This document shows, in pieces, positions 50,759-60,970 of a DNA stretch of 64,000 nucleotides. The number at the start of each line of letters is the position of its first letter. The first letter of the stretch is position 1. This stretch comes from Haematobacter genomosp. 1 (GTDB lineage Bacteria > Pseudomonadota > Alphaproteobacteria > Rhodobacterales > Rhodobacteraceae): NCBI RefSeq assembly GCF_002196855.1, contig NZ_NIPW01000006.1:1-64000 (forward strand), given 5' to 3'. Below the pieces are notes generated by a model. The model was not told where the DNA came from. It saw nothing but the letters and a program-made list of their open reading frames with translations, and did not search any database. The position numbers were made by a program, and so were the translations under genes.

Positions 50759-50944
50759 ATGACCATCGAAGCCCCCGAAACGGAAATCGTCCATTCCCGC
50801 CGCATCGCCTGCGACGGTGGCGAAGGCGCGCTCGGCCATCCGCGGGTATGGCTGACGATCCCGGAGGAGCCGGGCTGGGTCGAATGCGGCTACTGCGACA
50901 AGCGCTTCGTGCTCGACCCGAACGCGGTGCCCGACGCGCACTGA
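50759..50944 (+). CDS. Zinc-finger domain protein (NDUFS6-like)
   Basis: A 61-residue protein with [17 protein letters not shown] and [12 protein letters not shown]. The Cys-His-Cys-Cys pattern matches bacterial relatives of the complex I subunit NDUFS6 (zinc-finger CHCC type). The start at 50759 (MTIEAPETE) is used; a TTG eight codons earlier is possible. It lies between the DUF1203 gene and polA. Interestingly, another complex I accessory homologue (NDUFA12) is encoded at 56932. Confidence 0.87.
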   Translation: MTIEAPETEIVHSRRIACDGGEGALGHPRVWLTIPEEPGWVECGYCDKRFVLDPNAVPDAH

Positions 50945-51036
50945 CCGGCCCGGAAGGCACGACGCTGGTTCCGCCGGCCCTCGCATCCCGCCGCCCGCCG
51001 GAGTAAAAGGACGGCCTGACGGCGATGGAGGCGGAT

Positions 51037-53874
51037 ATGGCGAAGGACGATACGGCAGGCGGCACGGGGGCGATGCCCTTCGGCAAGGGGCATCACCTGC
51101 ACCTGATCGACGGCTCCGCCTTCATCTTCCGCGCCTATCATGCCCTGCCGCCGCTGACCCGGAAGTCGGACGGCCTGCCGATCGGTGCGGTCGCGGGGTT
51201 CTGCAACATGCTGTTCAAATATGTGGACGGCAACAGCAGCTCCGCCGATGCGGCAACGCATCTGGCGGTGATCTTCGACTATTCCTCCAAGACCTTCCGC
51301 AACGACATCTACCCGCTCTACAAGGCGAACCGCCCGGAGCTCCCGGAGGATCTGCGCCCGCAGTTCCCGCTCACCCGCGAAGCGGTCCGCGCCTTCGGCA
51401 TTCCCTGCATCGAGATCGAGGAATACGAGGCCGACGACATCATCGCCACGCTGGCCTGCCGGGCGCGCGATGCGGGCGGACGGGTCACCATCATCTCCTC
51501 CGACAAGGATCTGATGCAGCTCGTCGGCGACGGGGTGGAGATGCTCGACGCGATGAAGAACCGCCGCATCGGCCCGGAGGAGGTCGAGGAGAAATTCGGC
51601 GTGCCGCCCGCCAAGGTGGTGGATGTGCAGGCGCTGGCGGGCGACTCGGTGGACAACATCCCCGGCGCGCCCGGCATCGGCATCAAGACCGCGGCGATGC
51701 TCATCCAGGAATATGGCGATGTGGAGACGCTGCTGGAGCGGGCGGGCGAGATCAAGCAGCCGAAGCGGCGCGAGACGCTGTTGAACAACGCGGAGCAGAT
51801 CCGCATCTCCCGCAGGCTGGTGGAGCTGCATTGCGACATGCCGCTCGACTGCGATCTGGCGACGCTGGAAGTGCAGGAGCCGGAGGCGGAGGTTCTGATG
51901 GACTTCCTCGCCCGCATGGAGCTTCGCACGCTGACGAAGCGCATTGCCGACCGGAAGGGCATCCTGCCGCCCGCGGTCTCCGATGTGCCGCCCGCCGATG
52001 AGGAGCCGGCGGAGGCGATGGAGGAGCCGCCCTTCACGCCCGCGGATTACACATGGATCCGGGACATGGACACGCTGGAGGCGTGGATCGCCGAGATTCG
52101 CGACACGGGGCTTGTGGCCTTCGACACGGAAACCACCTCGCTTGACGAGATGCGGGCCGATCTGGTCGGCATATCGCTGGCCACCGCGCCGGGCCGCGCG
52201 GCCTATATCCCGCTGTCGCACCGGGTGGGGGAGGGCGACCTGTTCGGCGGTTCCGATCTGGCGGAGGGGCAACTGCCGCTGGACATGGTGATCGATGCGC
52301 TCCGGCCCGTGCTGGAGGATGCCGCGATCCTCAAGATCGGCCAGAACGTGAAATACGACCTGAAGATCCTGCGCCGCTACGGCATCGATGTCGCCCCCAT
52401 CGATGACACGATGCTGATGTCCTACGCGATGAATTCCGGGTTGCACAATCACGGCATGGATGTGCTGGCGGACACCTATCTTCAGCACCAGTGCATCCCG
52501 ATCAAGTCGCTGATCGGTTCGGGCAAGAGTCAGATCACCTTTGACCGCGTGCCGGTCGCGGAGGCGGTGAAATATGCCGCCGAGGATGCGGATGTCACCT
52601 TCCGGCTCTGGCGGCGGTTCAAGCCGCAGTTGCACAGGGCGCGGGTGACCACGGTCTATGAGACGCTGGAGCGCCCGCTCGTCCCGGTCCTGGCGGGGAT
52701 GGAAATGGCGGGGATCCTCGTCAACCGCGACGCGCTCTCGCGCATGTCCAACGCTTTCGCGCAGAAGATGGCGGGGCTGGAAGCGGAGATCCATGAACTT
52801 GCGGGGGAGCCGTTCAATGTCGGGTCTCCGAAGCAGCTCGGCGAGATCCTGTTCGAGCGCATGAGCCTTGCCGGCGGTTCCAAGGGCAAGAACGGCGCCT
52901 ATGGAACGGGGGCGGACATCCTTGAGGATCTGGCCGCGGAAGGCCATGACCTGCCCGCCCGGGTGCTGGACTGGCGCCAGCTCTCCAAGCTGAAATCAAC
53001 CTATACGGACGCGCTTCAGACCCATATCCACCCGGAGACGGGCCGTGTGCACACCAGCTATTCCATCGCCGGAGCGAACACCGGGCGGCTCGCCTCCACC
53101 GATCCGAACCTTCAGAACATCCCCGTGCGGACGGAGGAGGGGCGGCGCATCCGCGAGGCCTTCGTGGCCCAGCCGGGCTGCAAGCTCGTCTCCCTCGACT
53201 ACAGCCAGATCGAGCTTCGCATTCTTGCCCACGTGGCGGAGATCCCGGAACTGCGCAGCGCCTTCGATGAAGGGCTGGACATTCACGCGATGACCGCCTC
53301 CGAAATGTTCGGGGTGCCGATCGAAGGCATGGACCCGATGGTTCGGCGGCAGGCGAAGGCCATCAACTTCGGGGTGATCTACGGGATTTCGGGATTCGGC
53401 CTCGCCCGGAACCTGCGCATTCCGCGCGATCAGGCGCAGCGCTTCATCGACACTTATTTCGAGCGGTTTCCCGGCATCCGGGGGTATATGAACGGCACGA
53501 TCGAATTCGCGAAGAAGCACGGATTCGTCCGCACGCTCTTCGGCCGCAAGATCCACACGCCGGAGATCAACGCCAAGGGGCCGACGGCAGGTTTCGCCCG
53601 CCGCGCGGCGATCAACGCGCCCATTCAGGGCACCGCCGCCGATGTGATCCGCCGCGCCATGATCCGCGTGCCGCAGACCATCGCCGATCTGCCCGCGAAG
53701 ATGCTTCTGCAGGTGCATGACGAACTGGTGTTCGAGGTGGAGGATCGCGCCGTGGAGGAACTGATCGGGCGCGTTCGTGCCGTGATGGAGGAGGCAGCGC
53801 TTCCTGCCGTCGAGCTTTCCGTGCCGCTGGTGGTGGATGCGGGCTGGGGCGACAACTGGGCGGAGGCGCACTGA
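51037..53874 (+). CDS. polA: DNA polymerase I
   Basis: A 945-residue three-domain polymerase. The 5'-3' exonuclease/flap domain begins LHLIDGSAFIFRAYHALPP and includes YEADDIIATLACRARDAGG. The 3'-5' exonuclease is intact in appearance (VAFDTETTSLDEMRADLVG, NVKYDLKILRRYG). The polymerase domain has NTGRLASTDPNLQNIPVR, LVSLDYSQIELRILAH, RRQAKAINFGVIYGISGFGL and LLQVHDELVFEV. The start at 51037 is preferred because GGAGGCGGA precedes it; an ATG at 51025 would add four residues. Confidence 0.97.
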   Translation: MAKDDTAGGTGAMPFGKGHHLHLIDGSAFIFRAYHALPPLTRKSDGLPIGAVAGFCNMLFKYVDGNSSSADAATHLAVIFDYSSKTFRNDIYPLYKANRPELPEDLRPQFPLTREAVRAFGIPCIEIEEYEADDIIATLACRARDAGGRVTIISSDKDLMQLVGDGVEMLDAMKNRRIGPEEVEEKFGVPPAKVVDVQALAGDSVDNIPGAPGIGIKTAAMLIQEYGDVETLLERAGEIKQPKRRETLLNNAEQIRISRRLVELHCDMPLDCDLATLEVQEPEAEVLMDFLARMELRTLTKRIADRKGILPPAVSDVPPADEEPAEAMEEPPFTPADYTWIRDMDTLEAWIAEIRDTGLVAFDTETTSLDEMRADLVGISLATAPGRAAYIPLSHRVGEGDLFGGSDLAEGQLPLDMVIDALRPVLEDAAILKIGQNVKYDLKILRRYGIDVAPIDDTMLMSYAMNSGLHNHGMDVLADTYLQHQCIPIKSLIGSGKSQITFDRVPVAEAVKYAAEDADVTFRLWRRFKPQLHRARVTTVYETLERPLVPVLAGMEMAGILVNRDALSRMSNAFAQKMAGLEAEIHELAGEPFNVGSPKQLGEILFERMSLAGGSKGKNGAYGTGADILEDLAAEGHDLPARVLDWRQLSKLKSTYTDALQTHIHPETGRVHTSYSIAGANTGRLASTDPNLQNIPVRTEEGRRIREAFVAQPGCKLVSLDYSQIELRILAHVAEIPELRSAFDEGLDIHAMTASEMFGVPIEGMDPMVRRQAKAINFGVIYGISGFGLARNLRIPRDQAQRFIDTYFERFPGIRGYMNGTIEFAKKHGFVRTLFGRKIHTPEINAKGPTAGFARRAAINAPIQGTAADVIRRAMIRVPQTIADLPAKMLLQVHDELVFEVEDRAVEELIGRVRAVMEEAALPAVELSVPLVVDAGWGDNWAEAH

Positions 53875-53926
53875 ACGCGGAGCGCGGGGGGGCAGGCGCT
53901 CCCGCCCTCCCATGCCCGGATTTGTC

Positions 53927-54297
53927 CAGCAGGCTGCGGAAAAGCCGGGCATCTATCCCCGGCTTACGCCGAACGTCGGAAAATCGGTTCGGTCATGAGC
54001 CAGAACTTGCGGTTTCCGGGGCGCTCTTCAACGATGGGGGAAAGATCCCCGCCCAAGGGCAACCCCGGAATGTTGCTTTCCGCGGCATGCCAGGGATCGC
54101 CTCCGGTCATCGCCGAATTATGGTGCCATCAGGGCGCTCCTGCCCTCCGGCGGTACGCGCTTGAGAGGCTGCTGCGCCGGAGCGGAAATCATGCGCGATC
54201 CGCCGAATCCAGCCGGAAATCCACACAGTTCCGGAGGGCGATTTCCCGGAGTTCAGAGCGGGAACATGGCACTTCAGGGCATTTCAACAGCCTGTCA
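53927..54297 (-). mobile_element. 371-bp TAACAGG element, copy C (long form)
   Basis: On the minus strand it begins TGACAGGCTGTTGAAATGCCC at position 54297 and continues with GGATTTCCGGCTGGATTCGG, matching the left half of copies A and B. It then has about 105 bases found in no other copy. It continues with ATTCCGGGGTTGCCCTTGGG and GAAGAGCGCCCC, homologous to the right part of copy B, and ends in CTTTTCCGCAGCCTGCTG at 53927. Copies B and A look like successive internal deletions of such a form. Non-coding. Its left end gives the TerC-type gene its stop codon. Confidence 0.75.
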
Positions 54298-54951
54298 GAC
54301 ACCCGTCGCTTCAGCCACGGCCCAGACATCCATCGCCCCGCGATAGATCATGTCGAGCGCGATGTAGAGGATGATGAGCAGCCCGACATAGCCGATCCAG
54401 CGGTAGCGATGCAGCAGCCGCGCCACCAGCGAGGCCGCAAATCCCATCAGCGCCACCGAAAACACCAGCCCGAGGGCAAGCAGCCCCGGATGTTCCCGCG
54501 CGGCGCCCGCGACCGCCAGCACATTGTCGAGCGACATGGAAACGTCGGCGATCACGATCTGCCGGACGGCCTGCCCCAGCGTCTTGCGCGGAGCACGCTC
54601 GCCCACCTGACCCTCGCCCGTCAGGTCCGCATCGCCGAGCGCCTCATGCGCGGCGATCTCGTGCTCCTCCGGCGTGCGGAGTTCGCGATACATCTTCCAG
54701 CAGACCCAGAGGAGCAGGAGCCCCCCGACGAGGATCAGCCCCACCACTTCCAGAAGTTGCGTCGTCACCGTCGCGAGGATCACCCGGAGTACCGTGGCCG
54801 CGATGATGCCGATGAAGATGGCCTTGCGCCGCTGATCGGGAGGAAGACCGGCGGCGGCCAGCCCGATGACCACCGCGTTGTCCCCGGCGAGCACGAGGTC
54901 GATGGCGATCACCTGAAACAGCACTGCGAGGCTGGAGGAGAGAAAGTCCAT
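54295..54951 (-). CDS. TerC/YjbE-family integral membrane protein
   Basis: A 218-residue protein with about seven helices and the paired acidic signatures of TerC: AIDLVLAGDNAVVIGLAAAG in the first helix and IVIADVSMSLDNVLAVAGAA in the second half. The family is linked to metal (manganese/tellurium) export. An acidic loop rich in Glu/His lies between (EEHEIAAHEALGDADL). The stop codon at 54295-54297 coincides with the terminal bases of repeat-element copy C, so the original C-terminus may have been altered. Confidence 0.9.
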   Translation of the reverse strand: MDFLSSSLAVLFQVIAIDLVLAGDNAVVIGLAAAGLPPDQRRKAIFIGIIAATVLRVILATVTTQLLEVVGLILVGGLLLLWVCWKMYRELRTPEEHEIAAHEALGDADLTGEGQVGERAPRKTLGQAVRQIVIADVSMSLDNVLAVAGAAREHPGLLALGLVFSVALMGFAASLVARLLHRYRWIGYVGLLIILYIALDMIYRGAMDVWAVAEATGV

Positions 54952-55136
54952 TGCACCCCCTTCATGACGCGCGGCGGACGATGACCTGCGACATTTCATC
55001 CCATAGGCCGCGTCCCTCCGTTCCGCAATCCCTTCGCGCCTGACCGCTGGCGGAGGCCGGGAGCCTGCGGTAAAGGGGGCGCAGACCGGCAAGCAAAGCG
55101 GCAGGCAATCTGGCAGGCCCGACAGGAAAGACGCGC

Positions 55137-56855
55137 ATGGCCCGTATTCTCATCACCTCTGCAATCCCCTACATCAACGGGATCAAGCATCTGGGCAATC
55201 TGGTGGGCTCGCAGCTGCCTGCCGACCTGTTTGCCCGCTACATGCGGGCACGGGGGCATGAGGTCATGTTCATCTGCGCGACCGATGAACACGGCACGCC
55301 CGCCGAACTGGCCGCGGCCAAGGCAGGCAAGCCCGTGGAAGAATACTGCGCGGAGATGCATGAGGTGCAGAAGGAGCTTGCCGCGGGCTTCCGGCTGTCC
55401 TTCGATCACTTCGGACGGTCGTCCTCAGAGCGCAACCGCAAGCTCACGCAGCATTTCGCCGGCAAGCTCGCCGACAACGGCATGATCGCCGAGGTGGCGG
55501 AGCGGCAGGTGTTCTCCATCGATGACAACCGCTTCCTGCCCGACCGCTATATCGAGGGCACCTGCCCGAACTGCGGCTATGACCGGGCGCGGGGCGACCA
55601 GTGCGAGAACTGCACCAAGCAGCTCGACCCGACCGATCTGATAAATCCGCGCTCCGCCATCTCCGGCTCCACCAATCTGGAAGTGCGGGAGACGAAACAC
55701 CTCTACCTCCGCCAGTCCCTGATGCGCGACCGGCTTGAAGAGTGGATCGCTTCCAAGACGGACTGGCCGATCCTGACCACCTCCATCGCTAAGAAATGGC
55801 TGAACGATGGCGACGGGTTGCAGGACCGGGGCATCACCCGCGACCTGCACTGGGGCGTGCCGGTGAAGCGGGGCGACCAGGACTGGCCGGGGATGGAGGG
55901 CAAGGTCTTCTACGTGTGGTTCGACGCGCCCATCGAATATATCGCCGCGACGGCGGAATGGGCCGATGCTCAGGGCCTGCCCGACAGTGCCTGGCGGCGC
56001 TGGTGGCGGCTGGACGAGGGCGGCGATGACGTCACCTACTTCCAGTTCATGGGCAAGGACAACGTCCCCTTCCACACGCTGTCATTCCCCGCGACGATCA
56101 TGGGGTCGGGCGAGCCGTGGCGGCTTGTCGATTACATCAAGTCGTTCAACTACCTGAACTATGACGGCGGCCAGTTCTCCACCAGCCAGGGCCGCGGCGT
56201 GTTCATGGATCAGGCGCTGTCGATCCTGCCCGCCGACTACTGGCGCTGGTGGCTGCTCTCCCATGCGCCGGAGAATTCCGACAGCGAGTTCACCTGGGAG
56301 AATTTCCAGGCGAGCGTGAACAAGGATCTGGCCGATGTGCTGGGCAACCTCGTGTCCCGTGTCACGAAGTTCTGCCGCTCCAAGTTCGGGGAGGCAGTGC
56401 CGGAGGGCGGTGACTGGGGCCCGCAGGAGGAGGCGCTGATCGCCGAACTCACCACCCGGCTTCGCGCCTATGAGACCTTCATGGAGCAGATGGAGATCCG
56501 CAAGGCCTCCTCCGAGCTGCGCGCCATGTGGGTGGCCGGCAACGAGTATCTGCAATCGGCCGCGCCCTGGACTGCCGTCAAGACGGACCCGGAGCGGGCG
56601 GCGGCGATCACCCGGCTCGCGCTGAACCTCATCCGGGTCTATGCCGTCATTTCCGCGCCGTTCATTCCCGATACCTCGGCGCGGATGCTGGCCTCGCTCC
56701 GCACGATGGAGGGGGTGTGGCCCGACGATCTGGCGGAGGCGCTGACGCAGCTGAAACCCGGACATGCCTTCGAGGTGCCGGACGTGCTGTTCAACAAGAT
56801 CGCGGATGAAGACCGCGAGGACTGGGAACGCCGCTTCTCCGGCACGCGGAGTTGA
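55137..56855 (+). CDS. metG: Methionyl-tRNA synthetase
   Basis: A 572-residue class I aminoacyl-tRNA synthetase. It has the HIGH-type motif as [15 protein letters not shown], a zinc knuckle with [32 protein letters not shown], and the position of KMSKS read as [14 protein letters not shown]. The anticodon-binding domain follows ([20 protein letters not shown]). No C-terminal tRNA-binding dimer domain is visible. The non-canonical KMSKS loop recurs in alphaproteobacterial enzymes as far as I recall. Divergent from the TerC gene. Confidence 0.95.
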   Translation: MARILITSAIPYINGIKHLGNLVGSQLPADLFARYMRARGHEVMFICATDEHGTPAELAAAKAGKPVEEYCAEMHEVQKELAAGFRLSFDHFGRSSSERNRKLTQHFAGKLADNGMIAEVAERQVFSIDDNRFLPDRYIEGTCPNCGYDRARGDQCENCTKQLDPTDLINPRSAISGSTNLEVRETKHLYLRQSLMRDRLEEWIASKTDWPILTTSIAKKWLNDGDGLQDRGITRDLHWGVPVKRGDQDWPGMEGKVFYVWFDAPIEYIAATAEWADAQGLPDSAWRRWWRLDEGGDDVTYFQFMGKDNVPFHTLSFPATIMGSGEPWRLVDYIKSFNYLNYDGGQFSTSQGRGVFMDQALSILPADYWRWWLLSHAPENSDSEFTWENFQASVNKDLADVLGNLVSRVTKFCRSKFGEAVPEGGDWGPQEEALIAELTTRLRAYETFMEQMEIRKASSELRAMWVAGNEYLQSAAPWTAVKTDPERAAAITRLALNLIRVYAVISAPFIPDTSARMLASLRTMEGVWPDDLAEALTQLKPGHAFEVPDVLFNKIADEDREDWERRFSGTRS

Positions 56856-56931
56856 GGTTGTCCGTCCCGTCACGACTGGACGTCGTGGCGGGGATGGGCC
56901 ATATCAGGGCAGGCAAGGCCCGGAGGGACGG

Positions 56932-57306
56932 ATGGACTTTCTCAAACGTGTGCTGACCTGGTGGAATGGCCAGACCATCGGAACGCAGGTCTTCACCTGG
57001 CGTAACGGCATCCGTGTCGGTGAGGACGATCAGGGCAACGTGTTCTACCGCAACAAGGACGGCAGCCGTCGCTGGGTCATCTACAACGGTGAGGCAGAGG
57101 CCTCTCGTATCAGCCCCGACTGGCATGGCTGGCTGCACCACACCTGGGACAAGACCCCCGAACAGGCGCCGTTGGCCCGCAAGACCTGGGAAAAGCCGCA
57201 TCAGGAGAACCTGACCGGCACGCCGCTCGCCTACGTGCCGCCGGGATCGCTGCTGCGGCCCGAACCTGCCGAACGGCGGGATTACGAGGCGTGGCAGCCG
57301 GAGTAG
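56932..57306 (+). CDS. NDUFA12-like NADH:ubiquinone oxidoreductase accessory subunit
   Basis: A 124-residue homologue of the mitochondrial complex I subunit NDUFA12 (B17.2). It shows [51 protein letters not shown] and the C-terminal [16 protein letters not shown]. Found in alphaproteobacteria with mitochondrial-type complex I. A GGAGGGACGG site precedes the ATG. Followed four bases later by mlaD. Confidence 0.95.
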   Translation: MDFLKRVLTWWNGQTIGTQVFTWRNGIRVGEDDQGNVFYRNKDGSRRWVIYNGEAEASRISPDWHGWLHHTWDKTPEQAPLARKTWEKPHQENLTGTPLAYVPPGSLLRPEPAERRDYEAWQPE

Positions 57307-57310
57307 GTAG

Positions 57311-57856
57311 ATGGCGGAAACGAAGATCTCCGAAGTTCTGGTTGGCGGACTTGTTCTTGTCGTCGCAGCGGGTTTCCTGCTGTATTCCTCGGGCACAATC
57401 GGCCTGCATCGGGCGGGCGGCAGCTATGATCTGCATGCGAGCTTCCGCTCGGCCGAGGGTATCGCCGTCGGCACCGATGTACGGCTCGCGGGCGTCCGGG
57501 TGGGGTCGGTCACCGGTCTTGCGCTGAACCCGCAGACCTACTTCGCCGATATGACGATCTCCGTGCAGAACGGGCTGGAACTCCCGCAGGATACGGCGCT
57601 GCTCGTGTCATCCGAAGGGCTGCTCGGCGGCAACTTCATGGAGCTGGTGCCGGGCGGGATGCCGATGAACCTCGCCGCGGGCGATGAGATCGTCGATACG
57701 CAAGGGTCGGTCAGCCTTATTTCGCTACTCATGAAGTTTGTCGGCGGCTCCGCCAGCGATGCGCTGAGCGGTGGCGGTGAAGCCGGGGAGCATTCCTCGA
57801 CAGAGGGGGCACCCCCCGTCGAAACAGAGCCCGCTCCGGCGCCTGCGGGTCAATGA
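57311..57856 (+). CDS. mlaD: MlaD-type lipid-transport substrate-binding protein
   Basis: A 181-residue periplasmic-facing MCE-domain protein with one N-terminal helix (EVLVGGLVLVVAAGFLLY) and the MCE segment ASFRSAEGIAVGTDVRLAGV followed by VGSVTGLAL. The Mla system keeps outer-membrane lipid asymmetry; the other mla genes are not in this window. The C-terminal 30 residues are a Pro/Glu-rich tail. It overlaps the DUF2155 gene by ATGA. Confidence 0.93.
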   Translation: MAETKISEVLVGGLVLVVAAGFLLYSSGTIGLHRAGGSYDLHASFRSAEGIAVGTDVRLAGVRVGSVTGLALNPQTYFADMTISVQNGLELPQDTALLVSSEGLLGGNFMELVPGGMPMNLAAGDEIVDTQGSVSLISLLMKFVGGSASDALSGGGEAGEHSSTEGAPPVETEPAPAPAGQ

Positions 57857-58221
57857 CGGGCGGGCGCGCGCTCCTGGTGGCGGCTTTGCTTGCGGTCTCG
57901 GCAGGCAGCGCCGGGGCTGTCCCGGTGTCTTCCGCAACGGGAGGCATGGTTCGCTGGCTCGACAAGGTCTCCGGCGAGACACGGGACATTCCCCTTCGTC
58001 GCGGCGAAACCAAGACGGAAGGGCGGCTTTCCATCACGCTCGACGAATGCCGCTATCCCAGCGCCGACCCCGCTTCCAACGCTTACGCACATCTGACGAT
58101 CGTCGATTCGCTCCAGACCAGCGGCCCGGTATTCGCGGGCTGGATGATCGCCGACAGCCCGGCGCTCTCCGCGCTGGAAAGTTCCCGCTACGACGTGTGG
58201 ATACTCCGCTGCACCAACTGA
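57853..58221 (+). CDS. Secreted DUF2155 protein
   Basis: A 122-residue protein with signal peptide (MTGGRALLVAALLAVSAG, cleavage near AGA-V). The DUF2155 core is present: VRWLDKVSGETRDIPLRRGE, LSITLDECRYPSADPASNAY, FAGWMIADSPALSALE and YDVWILRCTN. The family usually adjoins aat and accC. Starts at an ATGA overlap with mlaD. Function unknown. Confidence 0.92.
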   Translation: MTGGRALLVAALLAVSAGSAGAVPVSSATGGMVRWLDKVSGETRDIPLRRGETKTEGRLSITLDECRYPSADPASNAYAHLTIVDSLQTSGPVFAGWMIADSPALSALESSRYDVWILRCTN

Positions 58222-58225
58222 CGGC

Positions 58226-58888
58226 TCATTGCGCCTGACGGGAGAGCAGAACCTCCGGCGCGGGGATGTCTCCGGGTGCCTCGAAGCTCGCATCCTTCCT
58301 GATTGCGGCGTGCAGCTGCTTCAGATAGGTGGCGCGCGGGATTTCGATGGCGCCGAGACTGGCGAGGTGGGGCGTCAGAAACTGCGTGTCGAACAGGACG
58401 TAACCCCCGGCGCGCAAGCGGTCCACCAGATAGGCCAGTGCGATCTTGGAGGCATCCGTACGGCGGGAGAACATGCTCTCCCCAAAGAACGCGGCCCCCA
58501 GCGTCACGCCATAGACCCCTCCGACCAGCATCTCCCCCTCCCATACCTCTATGGAATGGGCGTGGCCCGCGCGGTGCAGTGCGCCGTAAACCGACATGAT
58601 CTGGTCGTTGATCCATGTCTCCTCCCGTCCGGCGCAGCCTTCCATGACGGCAGCAAAAGCGCGGTCCGCGGTCACGCGAAAGCGGCCGCTGCGGATGCGG
58701 CGCGCCAATGACCGGGAAATGTGGAAGTCGTTGAGTGAAAAGACACCCCGAAGCGGAGGGTCTATCCAGCGCAGCTCCGTCGCCTCACGGCTGTCCGCCA
58801 TGGGAAACAGGCCAGCGGCATAGGCACGGAGCAGAAGCTCCGGCGCGAGCGGCAGGACCTCGGTGCCTGCCGCTCCCCGGTCAGGCAT
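58226..58888 (-). CDS. aat: Leucyl/phenylalanyl-tRNA-protein transferase
   Basis: A 220-residue enzyme that adds Leu/Phe to N-terminal Lys/Arg of proteins for N-end-rule degradation. It shows [60 protein letters not shown], and [20 protein letters not shown], followed by [18 protein letters not shown]. Normal length. The start overlaps the accC stop by eight bases. Confidence 0.96.
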   Translation of the reverse strand: MPDRGAAGTEVLPLAPELLLRAYAAGLFPMADSREATELRWIDPPLRGVFSLNDFHISRSLARRIRSGRFRVTADRAFAAVMEGCAGREETWINDQIMSVYGALHRAGHAHSIEVWEGEMLVGGVYGVTLGAAFFGESMFSRRTDASKIALAYLVDRLRAGGYVLFDTQFLTPHLASLGAIEIPRATYLKQLHAAIRKDASFEAPGDIPAPEVLLSRQAQ

Positions 58889-60227
58889 AGGCCTGCGCCA
58901 GCCAGCGTTCGAGCCAGTGGATATCGTAATTCCCGGCCTGAATATCCGGCTCGCCCATCAGGTCGTAGAAGAGCGGCACCGTGGTATCCACGCCGTCCAC
59001 GATCAGCTCGCCCAGCGACCGGCGCAGCCGCGCCAGCGCCTCCTCCCGGTCGCGCCCATGCACGATGAGCTTGCCGACGAGGCTGTCGTAGTAGGGCGGG
59101 ATCTTGTAGCCGCTGTAGAGCGCCGAATCCATCCGCACTCCCAGACCGCCCGGTGCATGGAACATCTTCACCAGACCGGGGCAGGGCGCGAAGTTCGGCA
59201 GCCGCTCGGCGTTGATCCGCACCTCGATGGCATGGCCGTTGATGACCAGATCGTCCTGCCCGAAAGAGAGCGGCATCCCGGAGGCCACGCGGATCTGCTC
59301 CCGCACCAGATCGACGCCGAAGATCGCCTCCGTCACCGGATGCTCCACCTGAAGCCGGGTGTTCATCTCGATGAAGAAGAACTCGCCATTCTCGTAGAGG
59401 AACTCGACGGTGCCCGCACCGGAATAGCCGATCTTGGCAACCGCATCGGCGCATATCGCCCCGATACGCGCCCGGGTTTCCGCGTCGATCACCGGCCCGG
59501 GGGCTTCTTCGAGCACCTTCTGATGGCGGCGCTGGAGCGAGCAGTCCCGCTCTCCCAGATGCACGGCCTGGCCCTTGCCGTCGCCGAAAATCTGGATCTC
59601 GATGTGACGGGGCTTTTCGAGGTATTTCTCGATATAGACCTCGTCGTTGCCGAAGGCGACCTTGGCCTCGGAGCGGGCGGTGCGGAAGGCGATCTCCAGA
59701 TCCTCCTCGCTCCGCGCGGTCTTCATCCCGCGCCCGCCGCCGCCGGCAGTGGCCTTGATGATGACCGGATAACCGATCTCCCGCGCGATGACCTTTGCCG
59801 TCTCCACATCCGGCACGCCGCCGTCGGAGCCGGGAACGCAGGGCACGCCGAGCGCGCGCATGGTTTCCTTGGCGGTGATCTTGTCGCCCATGATGCGGAT
59901 ATGCTCGGCGCGCGGACCGATGAAGGTCAGGCCGTGATCTTCCACCATCTGCACGAAGCTGGCGTTCTCCGACAGGAAGCCATAGCCGGGATGGATCGCT
60001 TCCGCGCCGGTGATCTCGCAGGCGGAGATGATGGCGAGCGGCGAGAGATAGCTTTCGGAGGAGGGGGGTGGCCCGATGCAGACGCTCTCATCGGCCATGC
60101 GGACATGCATCGCGTCGGAATCGGCCGTGGAATGCACGGCGACGGAGCGGATACCCATCTCCTGACAGGCGCGCACGACGCGAAGGGCTATCTCACCCCG
60201 GTTGGCGATCAGGATCTTCTCGAACAT
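58881..60227 (-). CDS. accC: Acetyl-CoA carboxylase biotin carboxylase subunit
   Basis: A 448-residue ATP-grasp biotin carboxylase. It has [20 protein letters not shown], the biotin-carboxylase [14 protein letters not shown] motif ([10 protein letters not shown] here), [40 protein letters not shown], and [16 protein letters not shown]. It forms acetyl-CoA carboxylase with AccB (just upstream) and with AccAD elsewhere. It starts seven bases after the accB stop. Confidence 0.97.
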   Translation of the reverse strand: MFEKILIANRGEIALRVVRACQEMGIRSVAVHSTADSDAMHVRMADESVCIGPPPSSESYLSPLAIISACEITGAEAIHPGYGFLSENASFVQMVEDHGLTFIGPRAEHIRIMGDKITAKETMRALGVPCVPGSDGGVPDVETAKVIAREIGYPVIIKATAGGGGRGMKTARSEEDLEIAFRTARSEAKVAFGNDEVYIEKYLEKPRHIEIQIFGDGKGQAVHLGERDCSLQRRHQKVLEEAPGPVIDAETRARIGAICADAVAKIGYSGAGTVEFLYENGEFFFIEMNTRLQVEHPVTEAIFGVDLVREQIRVASGMPLSFGQDDLVINGHAIEVRINAERLPNFAPCPGLVKMFHAPGGLGVRMDSALYSGYKIPPYYDSLVGKLIVHGRDREEALARLRRSLGELIVDGVDTTVPLFYDLMGEPDIQAGNYDIHWLERWLAQAYA

Positions 60228-60234
60228 TCCCGCC

Positions 60235-60723
60235 TCACTCGATGATCATGAGGGGCGCGCCGTATTCGACAGGGGTGCCGTCCTCGATGAGGATCCGCTT
60301 GACCGTCCCGGCCCGCGGCGCCGGAATATGGTTCATCGTCTTCATCGCCTCGATGATGAGGACGGTCTGCCCCTCGCGCACCTGCGCGCCGATCGTCACG
60401 AACGGCTGCGCGCCGGGTTCGGGCTGGAGATAGGCGGTGCCGACCATGGGGGAGGTCACGGCGCCCGGATGCTGGGCAGGATCCTCGACCGCGGCCGCTT
60501 GTGGGGCCGCCGGTGCGGCCGGTGCGACTGCGAGCGGGGCCGCGTACGCCGCCTGCGGCGCGGGCGCATAGGTCACCGTCGATTGGCGCGAGATGCGCAC
60601 GTCGAGGCTGTCATCCTCGCCATAGTCGCGTTTCACGGCGATTTCCGCCAGGTCGCTCTTGTTCAGGATTTCTGCCAGCGCTTCGATGAACGCGACATCT
60701 GCCTCCCGCGTGGATTTCGTCAT
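60235..60723 (-). CDS. accB: Biotin carboxyl carrier protein of acetyl-CoA carboxylase
   Basis: A 162-residue carrier with a Pro/Ala-rich linker and C-terminal biotinyl domain. The biotin site is EAMKTMNHI (Lys128), with Thr where Leu is more often found. Upstream are [20 protein letters not shown] and the end [14 protein letters not shown]. The start at 60723 ([18 protein letters not shown]) is fixed by the family N-terminus. First gene of accB-accC-aat. Confidence 0.95.
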   Translation of the reverse strand: MTKSTREADVAFIEALAEILNKSDLAEIAVKRDYGEDDSLDVRISRQSTVTYAPAPQAAYAAPLAVAPAAPAAPQAAAVEDPAQHPGAVTSPMVGTAYLQPEPGAQPFVTIGAQVREGQTVLIIEAMKTMNHIPAPRAGTVKRILIEDGTPVEYGAPLMIIE

Positions 60724-60970
60724 GCTCTTCCTCTTCGTGCGGCGATAGGACGTTCGGCCTTTGGACGCGCTTATATGCGACACGGCCCGCGGTTTAAAGC
60801 GGGCATCGTAGCGGCGCGAAAGCGCGCTCATGCACGCTTTCGGGGCAAAGGCCCGCAGCAATTTTATTGGCCTTTCGGTCAAAACATGGTTAATCTTCCA
60901 AAAGAAAGCGATTTTGCTTTCTGTTGGCTCAGAATTTTGGTCGAAGAGCCTATTTTATTGGGGGATTTTT

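Noticed and set aside
54952-55136. Possible manganese (yybP-ykoY) riboswitch before the TerC gene
   Set aside because: Known riboswitches precede some TerC-family genes, but I could not find the conserved helices or loop sequences here.
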